A stretch of DNA of 64,000 nt from JAFDVL01 sp963794955 (lineage in GTDB: Bacteria > Acidobacteriota > Blastocatellia > RBC074). The position numbers were made by a program, and so were the translations under genes. Below the pieces are notes generated by a model. That model worked only from the letters and a program-made list of their open reading frames with translations, was not told the DNA's origin and searched no databases. The stretch spans positions 124,001 through 188,000 of the forward strand of contig CAWCGF010000013.1 in assembly GCA_963794955.1 (NCBI GenBank), written 5' to 3'. Positions within the stretch are counted from its first letter, which is position 1. The number at the start of each line of letters is the position of its first letter. Shown piece by piece: positions 44,072 to 53,234 of this stretch.

Positions 44072-44821
44072 CAAGATTTTCTCCAACAAGTTGTCTTGTG
44101 GATATGCGTGGCCCAAATGCTGGCAAAAGCCTTCCGCATACGCAAAGCCTATCTCGCTGCCGCGCTGCGCTGCCCAGTGTTTCATAGACTCCACATAATG
44201 ATCCATGCCGTGCTGTTGTAGCAACCAATCGCGCTGGCTGGCGTGACAGGCAAGCATGGCAACTTTCGTTTCGATCATGTCAGAAATGTCCACATAAACA
44301 CTGGGATTGATCGCCGCGCCAAAGATGTCTTTGCCTTCGATTGGATCGCTGTAATACAGATGCGGAATCGCAGCAATTGGCCTGGCAGGCTTATCCACCT
44401 GCGTTTTCGCGTTTGGCGCAGACGCGGCAAAACATGCCGCGCGCACAATCAACGACGTCTGTTCGTGATCGGTCATGTAATCCCGCGGCGAATGCGTGAT
44501 GACCAGCATCGGATTAGCACGACGAATGATTTCAAGCGCAGCCTGGATCGGCGCTTGCCCAAACGACACAAAGAAATCGCGTTGATGCGCACATTGATAA
44601 TCAGCCGCCAACAACGCCGCCGCGCGTTCTGCTTCGCCATAGCGAATGCGCGCGATTTCTTCGTTCGTTAATTCCGCGCTGCCGCCATCGCCTGCGGTCA
44701 TTGTGGCAAGGTGAATCTTATAGCCTTGCTGCTTCAGCCGCGCCAAAGTTCCCGCACAGAGAAACTCCGCATCGTCAGGATGCGCCATAAACGCGAGGAT
44801 GTTTTTGTTTGCTTGGCTCAT
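44051..44821 (-). CDS. PIG-L/LmbE family N-acetylglucosaminyl deacetylase-like protein
   Basis: The N-terminus carries AFMAHPDDAEFLCAGTLARL, where the His-Asp-Asp motif binds zinc, and TMTAGDGGS. Further conserved parts are PMLVITHSPRDYMTDHEQT (second His site) and HLYYSDPIEG. Family members deacetylate N-acetylglucosamine groups of glycolipids, mycothiol precursors or other N-acyl sugars. It is 256 residues, cytoplasmic. Its ATG shares the last A of the upstream amidase stop (TAATG), so the two are translationally coupled. The C-terminal residues come from a repeat. Confidence 0.9.
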   Translation of the reverse strand: MSQANKNILAFMAHPDDAEFLCAGTLARLKQQGYKIHLATMTAGDGGSAELTNEEIARIRYGEAERAAALLAADYQCAHQRDFFVSFGQAPIQAALEIIRRANPMLVITHSPRDYMTDHEQTSLIVRAACFAASAPNAKTQVDKPARPIAAIPHLYYSDPIEGKDIFGAAINPSVYVDISDMIETKVAMLACHASQRDWLLQQHGMDHYVESMKHWAAQRGSEIGFAYAEGFCQHLGHAYPQDNLLEKILRQDLQD

Positions 44822-46176
44822 TATTTTTCAGGCCGATGGCGGGGGATTTCCGCTTTGAAATCGCCCAGGCTCGCCCAATGCATGCGCTTATTCAAATCCA
44901 CTTCCGACACAATCACGGTGCCCCATTTCTCGGCGTGCGAAAGCGTCTTGCCTTCGTGATCGTAGACTGCTGTCAGCATCCAATTGCGCGCAATGTCTTC
45001 GTACGTACTACTGACCAGATAGACGTGATTTTCCGCCGCGCGTGCCTGTGCCAACAGCGGATTGCAGCCCCACACCGGCCACGCGATGACTTCGGCTCCG
45101 TTGTTCGTGAGTTCGCGGGCGACTTCCGGGAAAAAGCCGTCGTAGCAAATCATTATTCCCAGCTTGCCAAAGCGTGTGTCAAAGACAGGATATTCATTGC
45201 CCGGCGCAATGCCGCCTGCGATTTCGCTACGCGGCAACGCGACTTTGCGATACTTGCCTGCGATTTTGCCTTCAGGACTCAAGAGCACCGCGACGTTGTA
45301 CACCAAATGCTGATCGCGTTCCAGCAAACCGGCTACGATGTACAAATTATGCTGCTTGGCCAGCGCACCAAAATACTCAGTGGAAGGGCCGGGAATCGGC
45401 TCGGCACAATTTATATAAGTTTTGCCGAGGCCGTAATAAGTCAACGTTTCCGGCAACACCACCAAATCGGCTTTCTGTTTTGCCGCCTCGACTATCAGCG
45501 GCTCGAATTGTTTGCAATTGTCCAGCGGCGTCTTACCACCTTGTGGACGAAAATGCACCGCCGCTAATCGGACGTTGCGTGTTGGCAAGGGTTTTGACTC
45601 GGCAAACGAAACCTGGCTCCATTGAACTTCGCTATTGGGTGCCCATTGCAAGTGCAATTCAAGTACCGCCTGCGTGGCTTTAGAAGGCGCGCGGTAAGTA
45701 TCGGAAACCTCTGTCCACCCCTTGGCATCCGTGGTTTTATCAGTCGGATATTCCGGTTCGGCAATCGCTGCCGCACCGCGCAAATACCCGCTCACGATGG
45801 GCGTATCGAGTAACACCGGTTTGCCTTTGGCATCCTGCCAAAGAATACGCACGACGACACTGCGGCGCGGGCTGCCCACATTGATGGCTTTGCGCAAAGC
45901 GGTAAAGCGATAGCTTTTGCCGCCCGTGACTGGAACCGTTTTTGTCCAAAAGCCATCCAGTCCATCGCGTTCATCGGAGACAATCAAAAACGCGCCTTTG
46001 CCGTCCTTGCCGCCTTTGGGATCGTAGCCGAATTTCGGGCTGATCTCTTGCCGGGGGGCAGCAATCAACCAACCTTCCGGCGGTGCAGGTTGTGTTTGAG
46101 CCACGACAATCGCGGAGAAAAGAACCAGGGTTGTCAGCAAGAACCAGGATGGGCAGCGGCTTAATTGAGAGTACAT
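44821..46176 (-). CDS. Exported nitrilase-superfamily carbon-nitrogen hydrolase
   Basis: The start at 46176 follows TGGAGGCG and gives a signal peptide (MYSQLSRCPSWFLLTTLVLF). Residues about 25-190 form a beta-sandwich module (FGYDPKGGKDGKGAFLIVSD, FRFTALRKAINV-like). The C-terminal 270 residues are the CN-hydrolase domain with the Glu-Lys-Cys triad: DLVVLPETLTYYG, AGKYRKVALPRSE and GIMICYDGFFPEVARELTNN. Such enzymes cut amides; with a sandwich module and export it may act on a glycan or peptide amide. It overlaps the PIG-L gene by one base. Confidence 0.88.
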   Translation of the reverse strand: MYSQLSRCPSWFLLTTLVLFSAIVVAQTQPAPPEGWLIAAPRQEISPKFGYDPKGGKDGKGAFLIVSDERDGLDGFWTKTVPVTGGKSYRFTALRKAINVGSPRRSVVVRILWQDAKGKPVLLDTPIVSGYLRGAAAIAEPEYPTDKTTDAKGWTEVSDTYRAPSKATQAVLELHLQWAPNSEVQWSQVSFAESKPLPTRNVRLAAVHFRPQGGKTPLDNCKQFEPLIVEAAKQKADLVVLPETLTYYGLGKTYINCAEPIPGPSTEYFGALAKQHNLYIVAGLLERDQHLVYNVAVLLSPEGKIAGKYRKVALPRSEIAGGIAPGNEYPVFDTRFGKLGIMICYDGFFPEVARELTNNGAEVIAWPVWGCNPLLAQARAAENHVYLVSSTYEDIARNWMLTAVYDHEGKTLSHAEKWGTVIVSEVDLNKRMHWASLGDFKAEIPRHRPEK

Positions 46177-46320
46177 AATCGCCTCCAAGAGCATAGTGGT
46201 TGATATTCGGAAACCAAGTGGAAGTTCATCGCCGAGATTATATCGGCTACTGGAAAATAAATGTAGCGCCGCTAGTCACGGTTTGGTAGCTACTGAAGAA
46301 AATGGAATCCCGTGGGCGGA

Positions 46321-46421
46321 GTAGCATAACCCGCTCTGGTTGCGCTGCTGGGAGGGGATGGTCTTGGTTATTACCAAAGGACTTGAAGATGAAGCACCAC
46401 AACCGGGACGGGTTGCGCTAC
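46321..46421. repeat. Degenerate inverted repeat with GTAGCGCAA ends
   Basis: GTAGCATAACCCGCTCTGGT at 46321 pairs with the reverse complement of 46400-46421 (GTAGCGCAACCCGTCCCGGT), 17 of 22 matching. The right arm overlaps the HIT stop. The related half-copy TGTAGCGCCGCTAG lies at 46262. It is the weakest member of this family. Confidence 0.6.
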
Positions 46422-46921
46422 GCTGATCCGCCAAAATGTTTTTTGAGTTTGTGGTAAGTATCAGGTAAGGCTTCCGGCAAGACGCGGGTTTCGCCCACCG
46501 TCGTCATAAAATTCGCATCACCATTCCAGCGCGGCAGCAGATGTAAATGCAGATGTGCCGCCACTCCGGCCCCCGCCGCGCTCCCCAGATTCATGCCCAA
46601 ATTGTAACCATCCGGGTGATAAATTTGCCCGATGGCAGCTTGCGCTTGCTTGGCCAAATCCATCATTTCATCGCTGACGGGTTTGGCCAGGGCAGCCAAC
46701 TCGGCCTCATGTGCGTAGGGCACAATCATCAGGTGGGCGGTGGTGTAAGGGTAAAGATTAAGAAGGATGAAATTATGTTGACCGCGCTGGAGAATGAAAT
46801 GCTCCGCATCAAATTCCGGCGCGGGTGAGATTACAAAAGAACAAAAAACGCAGCCAGGAGGTTGCGGGGACTGACCGGAGGTAACGTATTGCTGGCGCCA
46901 CGGACTCCAGAGAAATTCCAT
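46418..46921 (-). CDS. HIT family nucleotide hydrolase
   Basis: The 167-residue protein has the histidine triad HLHLHLLPRW in GAGVAAHLHLHLLPRWNGD, and GCVFCSF near the N-terminus. The start MEFLWSPWRQQYV is typical of the Ap4A-hydrolase-like/AP4A phosphorylase HIT group. It hydrolyses nucleotide phosphoanhydrides or phosphoramidates such as diadenosine tetraphosphate. It lies 12 bp after the HU gene in the housekeeping block. Confidence 0.93.
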   Translation of the reverse strand: MEFLWSPWRQQYVTSGQSPQPPGCVFCSFVISPAPEFDAEHFILQRGQHNFILLNLYPYTTAHLMIVPYAHEAELAALAKPVSDEMMDLAKQAQAAIGQIYHPDGYNLGMNLGSAAGAGVAAHLHLHLLPRWNGDANFMTTVGETRVLPEALPDTYHKLKKHFGGSA

Positions 46922-46933
46922 TCCCGCCTAGCC

Positions 46934-47236
46934 TCAACTCGCTGCCTGTTGTTCTTCGGGCTTCACATTAATCAACTCTTTGAGTTCTTTGCCCGGTTTG
47001 AAATACGGAACGCTCTTAGCCGGGATGTCTACCGGGTCGCCGGTTTTCGGATTGCGGCCCCGGCGCGCATCACGTTTGCGCACGCGAAAGGAACCGAAGC
47101 CACGCAATTCGATTTTCTCTCCCCGATTGAGGGATTGGATGATGTTCTTGAAAACCTCGTCCACGATTACTTCGGAGTCTTTTTTGGTCAATTCGGCAGC
47201 CCGAGCCACCTCTTCCACTAATTCTGCTTTAGTCAT
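46934..47236 (-). CDS. HU/IHF family DNA-binding protein
   Basis: The start at 47236 (MTKAELVEEVARAAEL) is the family start; upstream codons are not protein-like. The 100-residue protein has the dimer helices and the DNA-clamp beta-arm with GFGSFRVRKRDARRGRNPKT and GDPVDIPAKSVPYFKPGKEL. It bends DNA and organises the nucleoid; IHF-beta-like sequence. It is located between sppA and the HIT gene. Confidence 0.95.
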   Translation of the reverse strand: MTKAELVEEVARAAELTKKDSEVIVDEVFKNIIQSLNRGEKIELRGFGSFRVRKRDARRGRNPKTGDPVDIPAKSVPYFKPGKELKELINVKPEEQQAAS

Positions 47237-47301
47237 TGTCAGCCCCTGTTTATTTACTTTTTTACTTGAATGAGGATCCGGGTCACGACTACATCCCCGG
47301 C

Positions 47302-48252
47302 TTATTTCCACTGATACTTGAATTTGACCGAGGTGTCGAGATTACCCAACTGACTCGGCCATTCAGTTGGTTTCGCCAGGACATCTGCGATTTTGGATTT
47401 GCCTAACAAATCCAAAATAGAGAAGCTCTCGCGCAGCTCAGCCGGCGTCACGACATTTGGTTCGCCCTTCATCTTGATCAGATCAGCCGTATATTTCAAG
47501 GCATCACGATAATTCCCAATTTTATCTACCAAACCATTGGCTAAGGCAGTTTCTCCCGTGTATACGCGCCCATCCGCCAAAGCCCGCACTCGTTCCTCAT
47601 TGAGTTTTTTATCCTCCGGTCCACGATCCTTCCGTCCGTCCAAGACGACTTTGACGAACTGGTTATAGAGTTCATCAATCATGGCTTGGAAATATTGCCT
47701 CTCCCGTTCGGTCAAATCACGCGTCGGATTCCCGGTATCTTTGAATTCTCCGCTTTTGAAAATGACGGGTTTGACCTTCGCCCAATCCGCCAGGTCTTTC
47801 AGATTCATCCATTCCGCAATGACGCCAATGCTACCCGTCACCGTACTGGAATTGGCATAAATGTAATCGGCAGGCGCAGAAATGAAGTAGCCGCCGGAAG
47901 CCGCCACCTGCGACATCGAAACCACGATCTTTTTCTTTTTTTCTTCTTTGACCCGCTTCACTTCGCGGTAAATTTCTTCGGAAGCCGCGACGCCGCCGCC
48001 CGGACTATCAACCCGCAATAGAATCGCCTTGACCCGGTCATCATCGCCGTATTGTTTGAGGTTCTTGTTGACCTTCTTCGCCATTTCGCTGTCAATCACG
48101 CCTTCTACGGGAATCACGGCAATACGATCACCGCCCAGCCCAAAGCCTCCGCCATCGGACAAGGCCAGCGCGCCGATGACCAACAAAACACTGAACGCGC
48201 CCAACGCTAACAAACCAATAATGACAATCCAGGTTACGTTACTCTTCTTCAT
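47302..48252 (-). CDS. sppA: Signal peptide peptidase SppA
   Basis: The start at 48252 (MKKSNVTWIVIIGLLALGAF) gives an N-terminal membrane anchor. The 316-residue single-domain form has SPGGGVAASEEIYREV, MSQVAASGGYFISAPADYI with the catalytic serine in AASGGY, VTGSIGVIAEW and KSGEFKDTGNPTRDLTERER with the lysine region. It cleaves cleaved signal peptides in the membrane. It lies 55 bp downstream of rpsA. Confidence 0.93.
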   Translation of the reverse strand: MKKSNVTWIVIIGLLALGAFSVLLVIGALALSDGGGFGLGGDRIAVIPVEGVIDSEMAKKVNKNLKQYGDDDRVKAILLRVDSPGGGVAASEEIYREVKRVKEEKKKKIVVSMSQVAASGGYFISAPADYIYANSSTVTGSIGVIAEWMNLKDLADWAKVKPVIFKSGEFKDTGNPTRDLTERERQYFQAMIDELYNQFVKVVLDGRKDRGPEDKKLNEERVRALADGRVYTGETALANGLVDKIGNYRDALKYTADLIKMKGEPNVVTPAELRESFSILDLLGKSKIADVLAKPTEWPSQLGNLDTSVKFKYQWK

Positions 48253-48306
48253 AAATTGAAAAGGGCACAAATCAACCGACTGACTTGTGCCCCCACATTG
48301 TCACAC

Positions 48307-50127
48307 TTATTCGTCAGGACGATTGAAATCTGCAATTTCACCGAGACTCGCCATGCCGCTATCACTGGAGCTGTAACTGCGCGTATCAAAGATCGGCTCG
48401 TCTTTCCCGACAGCGCGCACTGAAAGCCCAATCTTCTTGGCATCCGGGTCCATCTTGAGAATCTTGAATTGCAAGGATTGCCCGATTTGCACGGCGTCTT
48501 CGGGTTTGTCCACATGATTCTCTGACAGTTCCGAAACATGGCACAGGCCTTCGATGCCGTCTTCGATTTCGACAAAGGCACCGAAGTTGGCAAAGCGGGA
48601 AATCTTGCCCGAAATCACATCACCCAGTTTCTTCTCGTCAAAGAACCGATCCCAGGCATTGGGTTCGAGGTCTTTGATCGAAAGCGACAGGCGACGATTG
48701 TCGGTGTCAATAGCCGTAATAATGGCTTCGACTTCCTGATTCTTCTTGAGCGCTTCCGAAGGATGTTTGATGCGCTTCGTCCACGAAATATCCGAGACGT
48801 GCACCAAACCATCAATACCTTCTTCAATCTCCACAAACGCGCCGAAGTCCGTCAGGTTGCGCACCTTGCCTTTGACGCGCGTGCCAACCGTGTAGCGTTC
48901 GAGCAGCGTATCCCATGGATTGCTCTCGATTTGCTTCATGCCAAGACTGATGCGGCGATTGTTTGAGTCTACTTCGAGCACAACCGCTTCGATATCCTGT
49001 CCGACATTCAGCATCTTGGAAGGATGCTTGACGCGCTTCGACCAGCTCATTTCGGAGACATGCACCAAGCCTTCGACGCCGGGTTCAAGTTCAAGAAAAG
49101 CGCCGTAATCAGTCAGCGAAACGACCTTGCCGCCGACACGAGTGCCCAGCGCAAATCGCTCATTCACCGTCGCCCACGGATCCGGCACAAGTTGCTTGTA
49201 CCCAAGGCTGACGCGCTCGCGGTCACGATCAAACTTCAGTACCTTGACCTGAATGTTGTCGCCGACCTTGAAGAGTTCGGACGGATTTTGAATGCGCCCC
49301 CACGACATATCCGTGATGTGCAACAAACCATCCAGTCCGCCCAGATCAATAAATATCCCGTATTCGGTGATGTTCTTGACCTGGCCTTCCACGATGATGC
49401 CTTCTTCCAAATTCTTGAGCGTCGTGGCTTTTACGCGCTGGTTCTGGTCTTCCAGTAACGCTTTGCGTGAGAGCACGATATTGCTGCGCTTCTTGTTGAC
49501 CTTCAGCACCAAAAATTCCATGTCCTTGTTGCGGAACGCATCCAGGTTTCGCACGGGACGGACATCCACCTGACTGCCCGGCAAGAAAGCTTGAATGCCG
49601 GCAATGTCCACGCGCAAGCCGCCTTTGATGCGATCCGACACGCGGCCAATGACCGTAGTGCCTTCGCGCGCAGCCTTTTCGATCAAGTCCCACGTTTGCA
49701 TGCGGACGGCATCGGCGCGCGAGAGTTCGACATAACCGTCGTTATTCTCAAGCTGCTTGACTAGCACATCTACCACATCGCCCGGTTGCACAGTGACTTG
49801 ATCGCCGTCACGGAATTCGTTGATCTTGACGATGCCTTCAGACTTGAAGCCGACGTTGATGATCACATCTTGATTGGTGATTTTGACGACGGTGCCTTTG
49901 ACGACTTCGCCTTCGCTGATATCCAGATGGCTTTGCTCGTGTTGCGCAAGGATACTCCCAAAATCCTCATCGGAAAAATTTTCTCCGTTGTCAGCGTCAC
50001 TTGAGGCCGCGCTTTCAGTGGCAGCGGCGGTCGGTTCCATTGGTTCAGGAGCGGGAGCGACGGGCGCAGCTTCAACAGCTTCAGCAGTCCCGCCGGAAGT
50101 AATATTGTTAGAGTTCTCGGTTGACAT
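48307..50127 (-). CDS. rpsA: 30S ribosomal protein S1
   Basis: The 606-residue protein consists of an acidic N-terminus (GENFSDEDFGSILAQHEQSH) and six S1 (OB-fold) domains, recognisable from GTVVKITNQDVIINVGFKSE, GRVSDRIKGGLRVDIAG, GQVKNITEYGIFIDLGGLDG, GKVVSLTDYGAFLELEPGVE, GKVRNLTDFGAFVEIEEGID and GKISRFANFGAFVEIEDGIE. It binds mRNA on the 30S subunit and helps initiation. AGGAGG is about 12 bases upstream. It heads the rpsA-sppA-HU-HIT block. Confidence 0.97.
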   Translation of the reverse strand: MSTENSNNITSGGTAEAVEAAPVAPAPEPMEPTAAATESAASSDADNGENFSDEDFGSILAQHEQSHLDISEGEVVKGTVVKITNQDVIINVGFKSEGIVKINEFRDGDQVTVQPGDVVDVLVKQLENNDGYVELSRADAVRMQTWDLIEKAAREGTTVIGRVSDRIKGGLRVDIAGIQAFLPGSQVDVRPVRNLDAFRNKDMEFLVLKVNKKRSNIVLSRKALLEDQNQRVKATTLKNLEEGIIVEGQVKNITEYGIFIDLGGLDGLLHITDMSWGRIQNPSELFKVGDNIQVKVLKFDRDRERVSLGYKQLVPDPWATVNERFALGTRVGGKVVSLTDYGAFLELEPGVEGLVHVSEMSWSKRVKHPSKMLNVGQDIEAVVLEVDSNNRRISLGMKQIESNPWDTLLERYTVGTRVKGKVRNLTDFGAFVEIEEGIDGLVHVSDISWTKRIKHPSEALKKNQEVEAIITAIDTDNRRLSLSIKDLEPNAWDRFFDEKKLGDVISGKISRFANFGAFVEIEDGIEGLCHVSELSENHVDKPEDAVQIGQSLQFKILKMDPDAKKIGLSVRAVGKDEPIFDTRSYSSSDSGMASLGEIADFNRPDE

Positions 50128-50219
50128 TAGAAAAGGAAATCCTCCTAGTTTCGATCCATGTGCCCAGCAATGGCGGGCAAAATGCGAGTAATCTTTTGTG
50201 CGGCAAGCGGCTTCAATAT

Positions 50220-51080
50220 TTATGGGGCGAGTTCTAACTCGTGGCTCAGCTTGCGTAATCTCGTCACAACTTTTTGTATCATCCAGTCCGGCGTGGAAGC
50301 GCCCGCGCTGACACCAACGCGCTGCACATTCAACAAATCGGCAGGATGAATCTCATCTTCAGTTTCAATCAACGTCGTGCGCGAGCACCTATCACGTGCA
50401 GTTTCCACCAGCTTATTGCTGTTCGCACTGTGACGTCCGCCGATAACGTATAGCAAATCTACGTCGGAAGCCAGACGACGAATGGCCGATTGATTTTCTT
50501 CTGTCGCATCACAAATCGTTTCGCAGACCTTAACTTCCGTGGCTTTGGCACGAAGCACATTGACAATGGCCTCATATTTCAGCGGGCTGATTGTCGTTTG
50601 GGCAATGACGCCCACGCGTCCCAAAGGCGGCAAGGCCTCGGCCTCGGCCAGGGTTTTGAGCACGTACGCCTGCTCGTTAATGTAGCCCAAAATGCCGCTG
50701 ATTTCAGGATGCTTCCGATCACCGACAATTATGACTTCATAACCGGCTTCAAATAACTCAATCGCCTTGCGCTGCGAATAATGCACGTACGGGCACGTCC
50801 CATCCATCACCCGCACGCCCTGTTCTTTCAATTCTGCATAAACCTGGGGCGGCGCACCGTGCGCGCGAATAATCGCAATGCCTTGCGCCGGGCGCGCAGC
50901 TTCATCCGCCAATTGAATTCCATCAGCGGCCAGGCGCTCGATTTCCTGCGCATTATGAATGATCGGCCCCAACGTCACGACTGGCAGCCCCTGGGATTTT
51001 TCCAGCGCACGATACGCCAAATCCACAGCGCGTTTGACGCCCATACAAAATCCCAAGCTGTCGGCCAAAACGATTTCCAT
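50220..51080 (-). CDS. ispH: 4-hydroxy-3-methylbut-2-enyl diphosphate reductase
   Basis: The start at 51080 (MEIVLADSLGFCMGVKRAVD) is the family start. The three iron-sulfur cysteines are C12 in GFCMGV, the Cys in DGTCPYVH and the Cys in ETICDATEENQ. Substrate-binding parts are RAHGAPP, GDRKHPEISGILGY and GGRHSANSNKL. It performs the last step of the MEP pathway, giving IPP and DMAPP. It is 286 residues, intact, followed 92 bp later by rpsA. Confidence 0.96.
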   Translation of the reverse strand: MEIVLADSLGFCMGVKRAVDLAYRALEKSQGLPVVTLGPIIHNAQEIERLAADGIQLADEAARPAQGIAIIRAHGAPPQVYAELKEQGVRVMDGTCPYVHYSQRKAIELFEAGYEVIIVGDRKHPEISGILGYINEQAYVLKTLAEAEALPPLGRVGVIAQTTISPLKYEAIVNVLRAKATEVKVCETICDATEENQSAIRRLASDVDLLYVIGGRHSANSNKLVETARDRCSRTTLIETEDEIHPADLLNVQRVGVSAGASTPDWMIQKVVTRLRKLSHELELAP

Positions 51081-51371
51081 GTTCCTCAACTCAATACGAA
51101 TACAGGCGATGCTAACCTAACGACATAATCCCCCTGACTAGCGTGTAGTTCACTAGCCCTATGCCCTGTTCCTGATGGAAAGCTGGAAAGCGGCAAGCAG
51201 TAGAGCGATTCGCCTACGCGCGAACGGCGTAGCGGGTAAGGGGTTTACGACGTAAAGCATCAACTTTCAAAAACATCCTGTATATCGTAGTCAAAAAGAA
51301 TAACGACTCTAATTGTTCTTGTGTTTCCTGTCAAGCTGTAAGATCAAGCCGCAATTTACTTTAGCCAGTGA
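51081..51371. other. Intergenic stretch between ispH and rluB
   Basis: About 290 bases with no convincing open frame, tRNA or terminator. A short CTAGTCAG/CACTAGC-like symmetry lies near 51138-51152. I see no further feature. Confidence 0.4.
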
Positions 51372-52139
51372 TTAGCGGCTGGTCGCAGATTTTGATTTTT
51401 TGCCTGGCTGTGCCTCTCGAAAAAACCGCTGCACCTCAGCCGGGCGCAACAAGCGAACCTCGCCAGTGCGCAGCTTTTCTTTTTCCAGCGCCAGGAAGCC
51501 AATCCCTAGGCGACGCAGCTTAATGACCGAATGTCCGACCGCATCAAACATTTTGCGAATTTGCTGATTGCGGCCTTCATACAGGATCACCTCAAACCAC
51601 GCATTCGTCGCGCTTTGCTCTGTTAAGCGAATCTCGGCGGGCGCGGTTTTCCGCCCTTCGACGGTAATGCCGCGCCGCAAACGAGCAATTTGCGCGTCAC
51701 TTGGCTGGCCTTTGACTTTGACCTCATACCGCTTGGCAACTTTCGACGCAGCGTGCGCAATCAGATTCGTGAACTCGCCATCATTCGTGAGCAACAGTAA
51801 GCCTTCGCTATTGAAATCAAGCCGTCCGACCGGATGCACGTGTTCGCGGAATTCTCCCACCAAATCAGTTACGAGCGGACGCTTGCTCGGATCCGCCGTA
51901 CTCGACAAATAGCCGACAGGTTTGTTGAGGAGCAGGTAAACATTTTCTTTTTGCGTGAGCTTCGGATTGATCAGCTTGCCCCGCACTTTGATGTGATCAC
52001 GGGCCGGATCAGCTTTGGTGCCGAGTTCGGTAACGATCTTGCCATTGATGGTTACTTCGCCCGCCAAAATAGCTTCCTCGGCTTTGCGACGTGAAGTGAC
52101 GCCAGCAGCGGCGATGATTTTTTGCACTCTCTCTTCCAT
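51372..52139 (-). CDS. rluB: 23S rRNA pseudouridine synthase (RluB/RsuA family)
   Basis: The start at 52139 (MEERVQKIIAAAGVTSRRKA) is the S4-domain start; an open extension to 52307 is not protein-like. The S4 RNA-binding domain (residues 1-60, EAILAGEVTINGK) is followed by the synthase domain with GRLDFNSEGLLLLTNDGEF, where the Asp is catalytic, and RNQQIRKMFDAVGHSVIKL. It modifies 23S rRNA, probably U2605 by analogy with RluB. The C-terminus is a basic tail (QPGKKSKSATSR). Confidence 0.92.
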   Translation of the reverse strand: MEERVQKIIAAAGVTSRRKAEEAILAGEVTINGKIVTELGTKADPARDHIKVRGKLINPKLTQKENVYLLLNKPVGYLSSTADPSKRPLVTDLVGEFREHVHPVGRLDFNSEGLLLLTNDGEFTNLIAHAASKVAKRYEVKVKGQPSDAQIARLRRGITVEGRKTAPAEIRLTEQSATNAWFEVILYEGRNQQIRKMFDAVGHSVIKLRRLGIGFLALEKEKLRTGEVRLLRPAEVQRFFREAQPGKKSKSATSR

Positions 52140-52599
52140 ACCATCATCGAACCACAGAAGGCGGGAACAAGCAAGTTGCGTAAAACCATTCTGGTGGTGG
52201 CGCAAACGGTCAACAGAGGATGAAAACTGGTTCGCTGGGGGATTCGCTTTTCTCAAAATCGAGCCCGCCGCCTGTTGCAACAAATGAATGATCAGGGAAC
52301 GATTCAATAAGTAGGGTGTCGGTTGTCTTACTAAGCATCGGTGATCCCAAATTTATTAAAACTCTTGACACCCAGAGAAGGCTTTCCTACCATCGGCGCC
52401 TCCCTCGTTAATGAAATTAGTCTCACCCTAATAATTTGAAACTGTCTGACCGACGAAATCCCTTCCGGATTTCCGAGGTTGCAATCGGTTTGAGTTGTAA
52501 CGTTACCCCTTGCGTTGAAATCTCAACCACCCAAACACGTATTTAGCCGGCACGGGGCGGAGCTGTGTGCTGGCATACACATTACAGGAGTAAATTACT
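52140..52599. other. Long intergenic region upstream of a small secreted protein gene
   Basis: About 460 bases between rluB and the gene at 52600, with no convincing open frame. It holds a good sigma-70-like promoter at 52365-52393, so that gene would have a 5' leader of about 200 bases. I see no riboswitch that I recognise. Confidence 0.4.
52365..52393 (+). promoter_or_regulatory. Sigma-70-like promoter candidate
   Basis: TTGACA (52365-52370), a 17-base spacer and TACCAT (52388-52393). It points toward the secreted protein gene at 52600. Confidence 0.45.
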
Positions 52600-53142
52600 A
52601 TGCAACTGAGCAACCGAAGTTTTGAAAGAGGCTTGTGTTTGATGCTGGCGTTACTATTAACCCTCGCTGTTCCAGTGAGTCTGCGCGCCGACGATAGCGA
52701 TGGTAGAGCAGAACATTGGATAGCAGTGGGTTCAACTGGCACGGTAGACGAATCCGCGCTCGGAGCGGTTGGGTTTTATCAGGGTGTGGCGTTCAATGGC
52801 GGCTATGGGACAGCCACGCTACGGTATAACGTGACTGCCACTGACGATCTCTTCGGCGGCGGTACGACGCGTTTCGTAATGCGCTACCTTGACCCCGGCT
52901 CTTGTACGCGGGTCGTAGCCCGTCTTATTAGTTATAATCTCAACACCGGAGTGAATACGACATTGATGACACTCAACAGCGATTCGTTCCCCCAGGCGAA
53001 TGCATTCCAGACCAGATTCCTGGACAGCACCACCTTGCCTGCTTTTGACTTCGACAATAATGGTTACTATGTTGAAGTTGATCTCACTGACTGCGGCAGT
53101 GGTAATGCACGTATTGGGCTACTCCGGCTAAATCGGTTCTAA
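52600..53142 (+). CDS. Small secreted protein with two cysteines, unknown
   Basis: The start at 52600 follows ACAGGAGTAAATTACT. The signal peptide (LCLMLALLLTLAVPVSLRAD) is followed by about 145 residues with strand-rich character: GTVDESALGAVGFYQGVAFN, TTRFVMRYLDPGSCTRVVAR, YYVEVDLTDCGSGNARIGLL. Two cysteines could form a disulfide. It has no recognised domain. It precedes a small coiled-coil protein gene on the same strand. Confidence 0.7.
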   Translation: MQLSNRSFERGLCLMLALLLTLAVPVSLRADDSDGRAEHWIAVGSTGTVDESALGAVGFYQGVAFNGGYGTATLRYNVTATDDLFGGGTTRFVMRYLDPGSCTRVVARLISYNLNTGVNTTLMTLNSDSFPQANAFQTRFLDSTTLPAFDFDNNGYYVEVDLTDCGSGNARIGLLRLNRF

Positions 53143-53234
53143 ATAATCCCTTCAGGAGCGCAAGCTGGGCAGGTGTGCAGCCTGCGCTTTTATTTACGAT
53201 GTGTTCGACTTGCCAGAACCGAGGAGAAAACCGC

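Noticed and set aside
51081..51371. Possible tRNA or small RNA in the ispH-rluB gap
   Set aside because: No cloverleaf or strong stem with a terminator could be drawn.
52140..52307. N-terminal extension of rluB
   Set aside because: The extension has no similarity to S4 synthases, and the family start matches 52139.
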